Assembly (NCBI RefSeq): GCF_947623445.1
Contig: NC_135241.1
Coordinates: forward strand, 1,552,501-1,616,500
Direction: 5' to 3'
DNA: 64,000 bases
From: Clavelina lepadiformis
Taxonomy: Eukaryota; Chordata; Ascidiacea; Aplousobranchia; Clavelinidae
Shown here piece by piece: positions 29,001-39,823 of the stretch; position 1 is the first letter of the stretch; each line of letters begins with the position of its first letter. The translations under genes were made by a program, and so were the position numbers. The notes beneath the pieces were generated by a model, which saw only the letters and a list, made by a program, of their open reading frames with translations, searched no databases and was not told the origin of the DNA.

Positions 29001-32000
29001 AGCATTATCAGATGTCACCGGCTTTCTATGTTGTTATTACTTTTATGTGTTTGCATTTGCTTTTATGTATTTTATTTCTTAAATTTTTAGTATTGGCACG
29101 GTGAAGACATGGCTGATGACAAAATATTACGTGCGAATGCTCAGGAAAAAGCAAAAAAGGCTACAACAGTCATGATAGGAAAGATGTAATCAACTTGTTC
29201 ATGACAATTCGCACCACCATTAAATTCAACAAACTCAATATGGTGAATGTAGTACGAAGTTAGTATAGTTGACAGCTATATAAATGTAGTAAATATATTC
29301 CTAAGGACCTATAACGGACAATTAGTATTGGATAACTTGATTCACTTTCCTATGCAAATACCTGGTGAAAAATTTTCGGAATCCGTGTTTCTTCCTTTGG
29401 TGAAAATGATCAGGGTGTGGGGACACATTGTGGGGGCCAGCTTTGCTGGGGGCAAGGTGTTGAGGAGGCAAACCTGTTTCTGTCAAAGCTGGATTCACAA
29501 TAAAGGTTTGTTAACATTTTGAACTTCATACGAGCGTATATAATACAGATGAAGATGAACAGACACAGAACAAACATTATAACAAGGAAACCTGAACCTA
29601 GAAAAGAAAATATTGAAATAATTCAACAAACACCAAAAGATTGGACTTGACAACCATCATAGGTATTATTATTTTATAGCTAAGTATTATTTGTTCTAAG
29701 CTCACATACCAAGATTTGGTGTGCTGCTGGATTTTGATGAATTCGACGCATGCCACGATGAAGTGCCCTTCAGTGGTGAGGTCGTGGCATCAGATAAGAT
29801 GCCACTGCTTCCACTTGGGTGCTTTGCTCTTCCATCGTCTGATTGAAAAGGTAAAAAAATTACGGAATCACTTGATTTTGCTCAGCAATTTTACATGTTG
29901 CAGGATGTGTTTCTTGTCAGATAAGCTTAGTTGAATAATTAATCAGTAGCTAACTAACCATCTTGGCTTAAATGCTGGTCTGTCTTTGCTGCCCTCACGG
30001 TATGCAGCTTTTCAAGACTTTGAGCTCGAATCTGCTAATCGCAAAAAAATTGCTTAAGTAAAACATATACGGAGCCATCACTCCTAACCCCTTGCGGAAA
30101 ATATTTCAAAATTAGTTTGATTACGAATTATTGTGGATTTGCTAGACACAATTACAAAGTTAAATTCTCACACAAATCAACTTACATTTGGAGAAAAATA
30201 ACTGGTTGGGGTGGTTGGTAAATGTGACCCAGTAGCGTCATCCGGTGTATCGACTTTCTTGGAATGTTGTACACTAGATAGAAGTCATTGAGAAGTAACG
30301 GACTGCATTTGGTGCAGACAAAATGCTGTATTTCATTGACTATGCGTGATAAATAGCAAAATTTTGAAGCTAACACCAAGTGCAGTAGACCTGTATGTTC
30401 ACATTGTTCCATTTTAGGATGCAAGCAAATTACCTTGGGAAGTTCTGATCATTGGAGAGTGGTGTTGAGGTGGCGCATGGGTCTGGCATCCGAAGCTGGA
30501 GCAAACGCCGGTCCTGACAAAACAGTAGAGCACGTTGTAAAGGTTATGAAGCATGGAATCGTGTTTTTGAACGTTTCAATGTCAATGAAATATATATTTA
30601 ATCAACCATGATTATTGGCCGCTCGGTGGCCAAGCAGTTTGAGCCCAGGATTAGAAATATTTAGTGTAGCGCCATACTGTTGTAATGCTCTTGGGCAAGG
30701 CATTAACAACACTTGCTACTGTCTAGTGGACCTGGTGGACAGTTTTAAATTCGGGCAATACGATGTAAAAAAAATCATAAAAACACTTGACAAACGGAAC
30801 CTGCACAGAGGCTAGTTTGGTATCCGAGGCTCAAGCGATGGGAATCATCGCCGAGTTTAATTCATGCAAATACTTTATTTAGCCCGACGATAAAGATTAT
30901 TACACCATACCATGATTAGGTAAAATATGTCAGGTATGGACAAAGTAAAGACGAACTGTTCCTAAGGCCTAAGGCAAAAGATAAATCATAATAATTAATC
31001 AGCCATTACAACCATCATGAAACCAACCTTCTCTTCGTGGTCGTGGACTATCCCTTCATCTGGCGTCGTCAGTTTCACTGCTGCGTAGAAAACATGAAAT
31101 GTATTATATCACTTTGACTCAAAATAATATTTGAAACTATCTAATCCAAAACTGAGAAAATATTTGTATGAGTTTGCCATCTATCCAATACAATTTAAAA
31201 TAGTATTGTAATATATAAATAGTTTACAGTAGTAATATATTGTGTAATGAACGCAGACTGCTTTGCAATGGTGCACTGATGAATTGATGATAAATGGTTA
31301 GCATTTATACAACCAGCCGCCTACCTGGTGCACTTTTGAGACTTTCAATTTCTAGTTTTAATCTCTCAATTTCTTTTTCTTTTTCATGGAAATTCTTTTT
31401 GAGATTTTCCGCCAGTTGCTGTAGATTAAATTTTTAGCAAAATTGTGCAAACTAGGAATAAAGGAAAATGAGGGAAAGAATGAAACTAAAAAGGAAAAAC
31501 CTGAGCAGAGTTAAATTTATTTCATTTCGCAAATTATGATATTTGTGTTTTAGATTGTTTAGTTTTTCCATCAACAGCTATTTTTGAAAGAAAAAAGAAG
31601 AAAAGTGTAAAAAGAAATATAATCGAGAACAAAAACATAGATATCATATTTTAGATAATAGATACAACATTACAAATTGTATGTAGATTAGCTGTTGCTC
31701 ATTAGCTTATAGAAAAGACATGGAATTAAAAAAGAAAACATCAATTTGTGTCAGAAAAATGCTACTGTAAATAAGTTATATATATATGTTGTATATATAC
31801 GGTACACAATATACATAGTTATATACAGTTTATATATTGTAACTGTCATTAAAGACAAATTATGAATTAAATTTAGCCTATAGATGAACTGTTCTTTTAA
31901 GTAAATTGGCCAATTACCACTGATTAATTGGCCTATTTATAGCTTTACAGCATATATATAATATATATATACGTATATATATAGGTGTTTTATTCGGTTA

Positions 32001-35000
32001 TTTCAAAACGCACAAAGTATCTGTTGAAAAGCATTTAATGTTCCCAGCCTGCAAAAAAATTGCATGAGAATTAACAATAACGGACGCATTTTATATAAAA
32101 TCGTGATACGTGATATTCTGGTGAACCACATGCACCCAGTTTGTTTTGAAAATTTACATCTTAAAGCAATTTTATCACTTGAATCAATCAATCACTTGAA
32201 AAGCTGCCACCAATTAATTGGCAAAATAGCCAATTACTAATTATCTACCAATTCATAGATGTCATACAAGTCTAAAAATTTGCGGCTCAAACTTGCTCAT
32301 TTCATAGAGCAACTGTTATACGCCTATAAATTGGGTGAAGGTGTAATAATTTACTTCTAAAGTTACCCATTTAAGGAAAAATTTGGCAGCTGCTTACAAT
32401 AGAAATGCAGTCTAAATATACACGGACTGCTACGCTTGGTAAAACAACCACTGCAATTGCCAATAACCTATGCTCAAAAGCATTTGACAAAAGGCTGATG
32501 GCTGAATTATGGTCAACCTAATGACAACGCAGCAGCCCAAGTTCATCGTAACTTACAAAGATTACATGACTGGTGACATATTAGACACCACATTTCCTGC
32601 TGTTGTTGTCCAAAGAAACAATTTTAAATGTATTTTGAAGGACATGCATATATTGCACTTACACAAAACGTGAAAGCATTCGTGCCTAGCAAGTTTGTAT
32701 GTAACTGTGCAAACTACATGTATCTAAGTGAATTAACGACTGTCAATCAAGATACGCATTTCACTTTGCATTGAGATTGCATCATCCATTCTCTTTTTTC
32801 TGTTGCCATTTTCTCAATAGATGCAGTGACACACAGTGAACTAACTCAGGGGGATGTGAATCGTTCGGCAGTTTTACAAAATACAAGATGAACATGTTGG
32901 TAGTATTGTGACATGTCATGTGATCATAAAAGTTATCATTGTGATGCGGACAACCGACTCGTCTGAGACATGAAGCATAAAAATTGACAAGTCAGTTTGT
33001 TATTAAAAAAGAACACAGTTTAGCAAATGATGTATATATATATTTAATATAATTGGACAAATTGGCGATTATCTTCATCTGTAATTGGATAGTAGGGGTA
33101 ATAACAAGTAGTAAGAAAATGAATAAATACCTTGTATTGGTCTGATCTGGCTTCAACATCAAGTCTTCTTTTCTCAGCTTCTGCTAAGCCAACCTGGAAG
33201 AAACAAAGACACACGATTTGAATAATGCCTGAATTACACAAAGATAATCCAATACAGTATCTCACATAATTAACATTCTTATATATCTGCGCTGCATAGT
33301 GTAGGCTACATTTGTTACATACAATATGCTTCAAAAACAATTCAACTGTTGAAGTTTATTCAAAATCAGAAAATTTGCATTTTAACGAAAAATTGTTCTA
33401 CCTTTTCTAGCTTCCGTTGTTGTTCTCGCTGTGCAAGATTTATTTTGTAATTGGACATTTCATTCAGCAATTCTAACTTCTGTGTTTCCAGTCTGGTTTT
33501 AGCAGCCACTTCCTATGCAAGCAGACAATTCCAAACTATGACAATATTCCAATACTTTTCATCGTATTAACCATTTAACATAACTTACACCATAACGTCT
33601 GTAATGACCATTTATGTAATTACATTTCATATATTACGTTATCTATATACTGTATATGTTCAACTCATACAGTATTAAATATACAGTACAATACCAATGC
33701 AGATTTATATTGTTGAAATTCATGGGATATATACTACTGCAGCCAACTAAAGAAAATCTGTAAATAATCACACTGCATATACATAATTAATAACAGCATG
33801 TTCTTCAACTTTTAATGAATGAAACTAGAATATAACACATAAGCACGATTAGCAGTAAGCACCAATTATATACATATTTATATTACTTCTGCCATTTTAA
33901 TCAGCTGCAGTGCCACATATAGCAGCTGAAAGATGTACATGGTGATGATCTACGAACAAAAACAACAACCAACCTCCTGTAACCTGGCATCAGCACCTTC
34001 AAGCCTCCGCACTGCCTCGTTCAGTTGTGTTTCAATTTCTTCCAACTTCTCCGTTTGAAGTTCAATTTGATCGGTGAGTACGCTTGCTTGTAGTGACAGC
34101 GAGTCGTTCTCCGCTTGTAAGCGAACTATTTTGTCGGACTCGTTTTCGTTGGTATTCTGCAAGAAACACCAAAGCGCAGTGAGATGGTGCGGTAAGTTAT
34201 CTGGCACAATAATAATTGACAAAAAATAAGAATTCAGAGCACAACCTGTATTTTCAAGAGTTTCCTATAAAAAGCAAGAGTGTCACGAGAAATATGTTTC
34301 AAGAGAGCTTCGGCAAATGCCTTCCTCTCATTTTTATCTTCAACTTCAGCGTCCAGGGTCGCTTCGACAGCATTTCGGAGATCTTCCATTAGAAGAGCGA
34401 CACCTTGAAGCCCGCTCTCGGGATTATTGTCCGTTAAATCTTCATCATCACTCAGTTGTTCTACTCCATTCATATTGGCTGAGAGAATAAAAATATTGTT
34501 AAGTGGTACACCTTAATGAATGAAACGTCTTCATGATAAATGATATTCTCACATCATGATGAAAATCATGAATAGCAGATCAAAATTCAAAACATAGCTA
34601 TAACATTTAATGCAATGAACTTAAAGTCATTGTAAATGCTTGATTTGGTTTTGAAAACATTTTCAGCAAACTGTGGGAACTAACCGCTTGTGCTTGAGAC
34701 TTAATTACAGAGCTTGTCTTCCTGAATTTTGTGAAGATTAAGTTTACTCCAGTCAGGCTATTTTATTAGGTAAGACCAAATTTGCAGTTAACAAACAAAA
34801 ACACGTGTTGATGATGACATGCCCACAAGCAATACTAGTGCGATGTCACTATGTCAGTGTAGCATCATTGAGTATTGAACAGTGAAACCAATGTCAAATA
34901 ATAGTTGAAATCTACAACAACACAGCTGAGCCAACAACTAGCACTACCTTCTCAAACAATTGACAGAGTAATTATACACATATATATACAAAATGGCCTC

Positions 35001-35239
35001 CCAAACGATGTGATTAGGACGATGAAATAAGTATCAAAACAACAAGCTGTTAAAATAATGCCATACACAAACTTTTAAACGTCATAATCAGAATAGTTGC
35101 AGATTGATCTGAAAATTTACCAACCTGTTCCGTCAATGAAGTTGTCGAAATGTTGCAAGGCATCTTCCAGCATGTCACTGGCAGCTCGCTTGTTCATCAA
35201 GTCCAGTCTGTCACTAAATTCACCATTATTAGTTTCCAT
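26039..35239 (-). CDS. PPFIBP1/2: Liprin-beta (PPFIA-binding protein), complete
   Basis: Twenty-one coding exons keep frame from ATG 35239 to a TAA at 26041-26039 and give 869 aa: 35239-35125, 34478-34246, 34156-33974, 33512-33402, 33193-33131, 31418-31325, 31080-31028, 30513-30434, 30273-30186, 30034-29959, 29838-29710, 29479-29362, 28993-28832, 28716-28557, 28291-28129, 27660-27482, 27311-27195, 27005-26835, 26568-26335, 26222-26163 and 26059-26039. The N-terminal third is coiled coil (about 120-275; SLQASVLTDQIELQTEKLEE). A low-complexity linker leads to the liprin-beta signature GLRSTAGPRLGW, then three SAM domains (about 508-575, 592-660, 673-740; VPFQRWDADQVCQWL, WVARWLDDIGLPQY, WTNHRVMEWLRSADLAEYAP), and the tail VEYVCPM. 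Liprin-beta partners liprin-alpha in scaffolds at synapses and cell adhesions. It is a single co-ortholog of vertebrate PPFIBP1 and PPFIBP2. The last 21-nt exon is the least certain. Confidence 0.94.
30617..30740 (+). repeat. Possible tRNA-derived SINE in a liprin-beta intron
   Basis: The stretch begins with a tRNA-like A-box region, ggtggccaagcagtttgagc, and continues with cttgggcaaggcattaaca, a phrase common in animal SINE bodies. I cannot find a second copy in this window or a clear target duplication, so this is tentative. Confidence 0.35.
31501..31577 (-). other. Coil-like exon candidate of liprin-beta that does not fit the frame
   Basis: On the minus strand a 77-nt segment bounded by an AG acceptor and a GT donor encodes LLMEKLNNLKHKYHNLRNE and a few more residues, open only in the frame needed after exon 5. 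It resembles the liprin-beta coil segment LMAKLSSMKIKVGQM as I remember it from human. But 77 is not a multiple of 3, so including it between exons 5 and 6 would shift the frame and soon hit a stop. Skipping it keeps the frame. It may be a regulated poison exon, an exon in decay, or an assembly error of one base. Confidence 0.55.
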
Positions 35240-35508
35240 TATTTACTTATATATAAGTGTGACCATTTGTCCTAATAAGAGAGAGTTCAAGTTAATATTT
35301 CAGAGAATTCATCACAACTCTGTCAATTAGTTGTCAATGGCGGACAGTGATCTCAATATACTTTGTCAACATTTACTTCGGTGCGCAGTTGAGTTCGAGT
35401 TGCATTTCTTTCCAAACAAAACATATGTATAATATACAGCATGACTAAAATACACCAAACAATAATTATATAATTATTAATGTAAATCAAATATATAAGA
35501 ATATAGTA

Positions 35509-36122
35509 CAGTCGAATCCGCTTAATTCGGACACCGGATAACCCGGACAACTGCTTTATTCGGCCAAAATGCTCGGGAACGGAACAAAAGTAAAAATTGA
35601 ACGTAAAAAAATCCTGTTAATTCGGACAATTCTCCGCTTAATTCGGACACAGGTTCGCAATTCCATCGTTAGCTTATGATACAATAAACAGTACTTCATT
35701 CGTTTTAAGACAAGATTCAATTGCATTATGAGTGATTATGGTGAAACAATGACGATGCATGCAGTAACAATCGACAATGAACGCATATAAGGCCGTGTCA
35801 GCTTCATAGTCACTTTTACTTCGGTACAATTGCGTCCATCTCGTAGGACAAAATTGTACAGAAAAGTTTAGCACAAAAAGTGAAATTGCTCACTAAAGTA
35901 AACGAAGACGTTTTATGCGATCAGTGCCAGTTACTGCAGTATAGCGCAGCTGCAATTCATTTATTACGCAACAGTAAAGTATTTTAAATGCATTTTTTAC
36001 CTTTATGCATGACCATGAAACAAACAATTGATTTTCTGCTTAATTCGGACAAAGCCGTTTCTCCGCTTAATTCGGCCAAAAGTGAGCGGAACCAAAGTGT
36101 TCGAATTAAGCGGAGTCGACTG
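35509..36122. mobile_element. pogo/Tigger-type MITE
   Basis: The left end CAGTCGAATCCGCTTAATTC and the right end (reverse complement CAGTCGACTCCGCTTAATTC) form a terminal inverted repeat of about 27 bp with two or three mismatches. A TA dinucleotide flanks each side (35507-35508 and 36123-36124), the target duplication of the Tc1/mariner-pogo group. Extra internal copies of cttaattcgg near 35627-35647 and 36040-36080 extend the terminal structure. The 614-bp element has no transposase. Confidence 0.88.
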
Positions 36123-36945
36123 TATATACTTTGTTATCTCTATAAAAACTAGGCTATAGCCTATAGGCCTATGGTAACAATATGCAACAGTAACAGTTTA
36201 CACCAAATAAAAATACAGGCCTCTAGGCCTATATATATATAGTACTTTGATACGGCACATTTATTTCTATTAGTATAGGCCTAGTTTAAGAACATTTTGC
36301 ATTTACTCTCCCATACGGTTGTCCAATACCCTATTTTTTTATAACTGTCGGATTTTCATGAAGAAATTTTCAGTAATTTATAAAAATTGGCCGCGATATA
36401 TCTTGATTGCAGCATACCTTGAAAAGATAATCTTTATGGGTCAGTTCTTTGTTGATGTTTACGGTTATTATATAATGTTGGTGGGGAAAGAAAAGGCAAG
36501 CTACCAGTTTTATCAGTAGTAGCCTACTTTTTGTGATTTTCTGGATTGGTAAAAAGAATGACCAAATCTAATCATAAGAAGAGAAAAAAAGAGATAAAAG
36601 CTTCAAATGAGACAACACTAACCTGCGAAAGTCACAAAATTAATCTAAAACTAGCCTAATCCTCACCATTCTAAAACCTCACTTTTCATGGCTAAATTAT
36701 CCCCAAAACTTTCTCACATCCACAGGTGATTTTTACCTAAGTTATAATTCACTTCAGTATACATTACGCCTAATGTTGACTCTTAAAACAGCAAAAAGTC
36801 AGTATTAATCATATGACGAACTAGGCTACCACAAAATCTGTCTTTAGTTGTTATGTTATGGCATGAGCGCACATCCTGAATCCTGATAGGCTTACACGAG
36901 ATTTTAGCAATGCACGCCGGTATATCATGAAGTTTACCTGAGTCA

Positions 36946-36984
36946 AGCCAGCAGACACCTTCTAGCAAAAGGTGTCTGCTGGCT
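36946..36984. repeat. Perfect 16-bp inverted repeat (hairpin)
   Basis: agccagcagacacctt is followed by the 7-nt loop ctagcaa and then the exact reverse complement aaggtgtctgctggct. A partial third copy (gtgtctgccggc) follows about 10 bp later, together with a short duplication of ctaattagtgatttct. It lies outside genes; the function is unknown. Confidence 0.9.
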
Positions 36985-37329
36985 AATTACGATCGTGTCT
37001 GCCGGCACTAATTAGTGATTTCTACGGCGGCTAATTAGTGATTTCTGATCGAATATGAATTCAAGTTTAACGTGATAACGTTAAATTTTAACTTCTGGTG
37101 GGAAACCATGTCCAAAATCGTGGTCAAACGTCGATAAAAGATCGAAAATCGACCCAAAAAAATTGAAAACGTTTTGTAAGTTCCATCCTAAATGTCTACG
37201 CCGAAGCGAGGAAAGAAAATGTCACTATGCCAAGTCGCTTAACTATTTCTTGAAGCGTTATTAGTTTATTTTATGCAGTAATATAGTGGGGGTACACGCC
37301 AACTGTCCATTTTTTAAAAATTTATTTCG

Positions 37330-37545
37330 TGCTCTTGGGTATGATGTTAAACTGTATCCGGTGGGATGGCTTTATTTCGAGAGTTCGAATCTAAAGTCTC
37401 GCGGATCTTGGAGTTACCCCCTTAGCTCCCATTTCTCTCAAGTCTGCTCTGGCTCGGAGTGGTAGTTCCGGCCAGGGTCCTAGTCATGTGTCAAATAGCA
37501 TGGAGCCCCAGTTCCATTTAGGGTAGTCCGAATATAACTTACTTA
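37330..37545 (+). repeat. Possible tRNA-derived SINE
   Basis: The stretch contains gagttcgaatct near 37380, a good match to the Pol III B-box, about 45 bp after a region that could be a degenerate A-box. The following sequence (gctcggagtggtagttccgg and so on) is more GC-rich than its surroundings. No second copy or target duplication was found in the window, so this is weak. Confidence 0.25.
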
Positions 37546-37741
37546 AATTTCATGCTGTCAACTCCTCCGTGGCCATTGGAACCATACGTGTACTGGCCAC
37601 TGTACAGTGTACACATTCACTCCATTGGAATATTTTCAGCGACATGGAATGAGGAGACTTGTTGCTTGGGTAACAATCTATCTTTTACGAATTTTTACCT
37701 TGGTCTGCGTACTGGAAATGTCACTCAAGCTTCGCTTACAG

Positions 37742-38087
37742 CAGGGGCGGCCAACTTCTTCGGTCGGCGGGCCTGATATGAGAAAATGAAGTACTTGTCG
37801 GGCCGGATCCCTGAATAGATTGGAACGCAGCTTTGTCTTATTAATGTTCATGGTCGAAAATGTTTGCTCATAAATGTAGGCTATGTAGACCCGAACAGAA
37901 CAAGTAGATTTATGGCCATCTTTCTCAGGTTGGCAAACTTGGACTTATTCAGTGACGCAATACAGGGATTGCGGCAGAATGTGGCTGCAGGCCACATTAT
38001 CATGTAAGACCGGAAACTGTCTGCGGGCCGCGCAAAATCCCGTCGCGGGCCGGATCCGGCCCGCGGGCCGTATGTTGCCCACCCCTG
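37742..38087. mobile_element. hAT-type non-autonomous element
   Basis: It starts CAGGGGCGGCCAAC and ends GTTGCCCACCCCTG, inverted with a few mismatches. Perfect 8-bp target duplications gcttacag are at 37734-37741 and 38088-38095. The inner part is rich in cgggccgg and ggcccgcgggcc, related to the ends of the 18303-19164 element. No coding capacity. Confidence 0.93.
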
Positions 38088-39365
38088 GCTTACAGCGATG
38101 GAAAATCGCGGGAAGCTGCAGTTACCAGCTATAAGTTCTCACCTCGACTGGCGTAGAGACAGAGAAGCGTTGAAGTAGAGAACAAAGAAGAAATGAGAAA
38201 AAGTAAACTTACAGCAAATCCAGTGGTTGTTAACTTTTCCTATTTCGTTGTCTGGGTTTATTTATAACTTATTAACAGCAGCTCATGATCACGGTGAGGT
38301 GTCGAGGTTGGAAAACGCTGTTTCCATCGTCTTCCAAGTTGTGTCGTTATAATTATATTTCTGCTATTTACGCGCTATTGTAAAATTTCAAGTCTAAAAG
38401 TCCAAATCATTTCCTGTTATTGATAAACGCATTGCGCCTTAAGTTGGAATTCTGTTTCTTTATTATCTCCTTCAGTGCATAAATGTATCGTTGCATGCTA
38501 TGATTTTATTAGTTTTAATATTAGTATTAGCATTAGTACTAACTTAGTCTTTAATATTGAGTTCTTCAGTATCCGGTTTAGAGTTTTAAAAGTTCAATGA
38601 ATGAGAAGAAATAGATCGTAACTTAATAATTCCGTGAACGAATTCCTTATAGTCATCCTGGAATGTAGAGTGATGCGCTTTGATTGCTAATGGGTTCTTA
38701 AAATCCTTTTTACATAAATAACAATATTGTTGTAGTTTTTAGTGTTTGTTTGAAGTAATAGCCTAGTGAATAGTATTAAAAGCGATATTAATCAGATTTT
38801 AAGTGTTTAAAAGTAATAGCCTATAGGTCTACACTATTCAACTGAAGTTTAGGAATTTCTAGACAGAATTCGCAACATTCTAATTGTTCTTAAGAGTCAG
38901 ATTGCAATATATTAAATATTTATGGTATATACGGTATTAACCAGTAACCCCTAAGGAAAAATCTACAAAAAAGCGGATCAACGTTCAAATACTTAATATA
39001 TACAAGTATGGAGTAGGCTACAATATAGGCTACAGCAAGCCTATAGATCTTGTCATTTCATTACGGGGACAAATTTAACGGTTTTTCTGGAGCATTCTAT
39101 TTCTATTTGAAACATAAGCTTAGGCCATGAAAGCCTTGATCCAAATTCAAACCAAGCCTTTGCTGCGACGAAATATTAATTTCACAACGTTTTGCGCGAT
39201 TGCGCGGAGTAAGTTACGCTAGGTGCGAACAGAGAACCGTGATTTGAGTTGAGTTGAGCTATGGCCATACAGTAAGTGTAAACGCAGCAGATCAGGGGGA
39301 AGCAACGGACCGCATATAGGTTTGTGCAGCGGTTCTAACCGTATTAAAACCTCAGATACTGCATA

Positions 39366-39823
39366 ATGTCAGACGACGAAACTCAAGGTGCTTTTGTTTA
39401 AGTTTGTTGTTGCAATCATTTTGATTTTATTTATGTTAAATATGAAAACCGTCATCTTCGCTCATATGTACTTCGCTTTGGTTTGCCGATAACAATTAAG
39501 ACCAGTTTATGACTTGTAGGAAATTAAAAAACCATGGTTATAACTTGTTCAGGGTTTGACATTGTCGTGCATGAGTGAAATATAAACCTAAAATATCTTT
39601 TGATGTTGATCACTTTCACATAGGCCTATTGGACTTTTCATACATTGCGGATTTGCCAACAGACGCGAAAAAACTTGTATGCAAAGGATTGCAATTTTTT
39701 ATGTTTTGTTTTTAAAGGTGAGGCTTCTACCGGGTCTCTTAAAACGAAAAATAAGCCACCGCTAAACCTAAGCCTATACAGGACCAGAACGGATCAAATG
39801 GAGCAAAGCCGAACCGAAGCCAG
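39366..39823 (+). CDS. Candidate 5' exons of an unrecognised gene
   Basis: Exon 39366-39387 reads MSDDETQ from an ATG and ends at a GT donor in phase 1. Exon 39718-39823 follows an AG acceptor, continues in phase as GEASTGSLKTKNKPPLNLSL, then YRTRTDQMEQSRTEA, and ends at a GTAACT donor in phase 2. The acidic start and polar, basic second exon look like a real cytosolic N-terminus. I could not find a third exon that fits, and I recognise no family. It may be the start of a gene whose other exons I missed, or chance. Confidence 0.3.
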
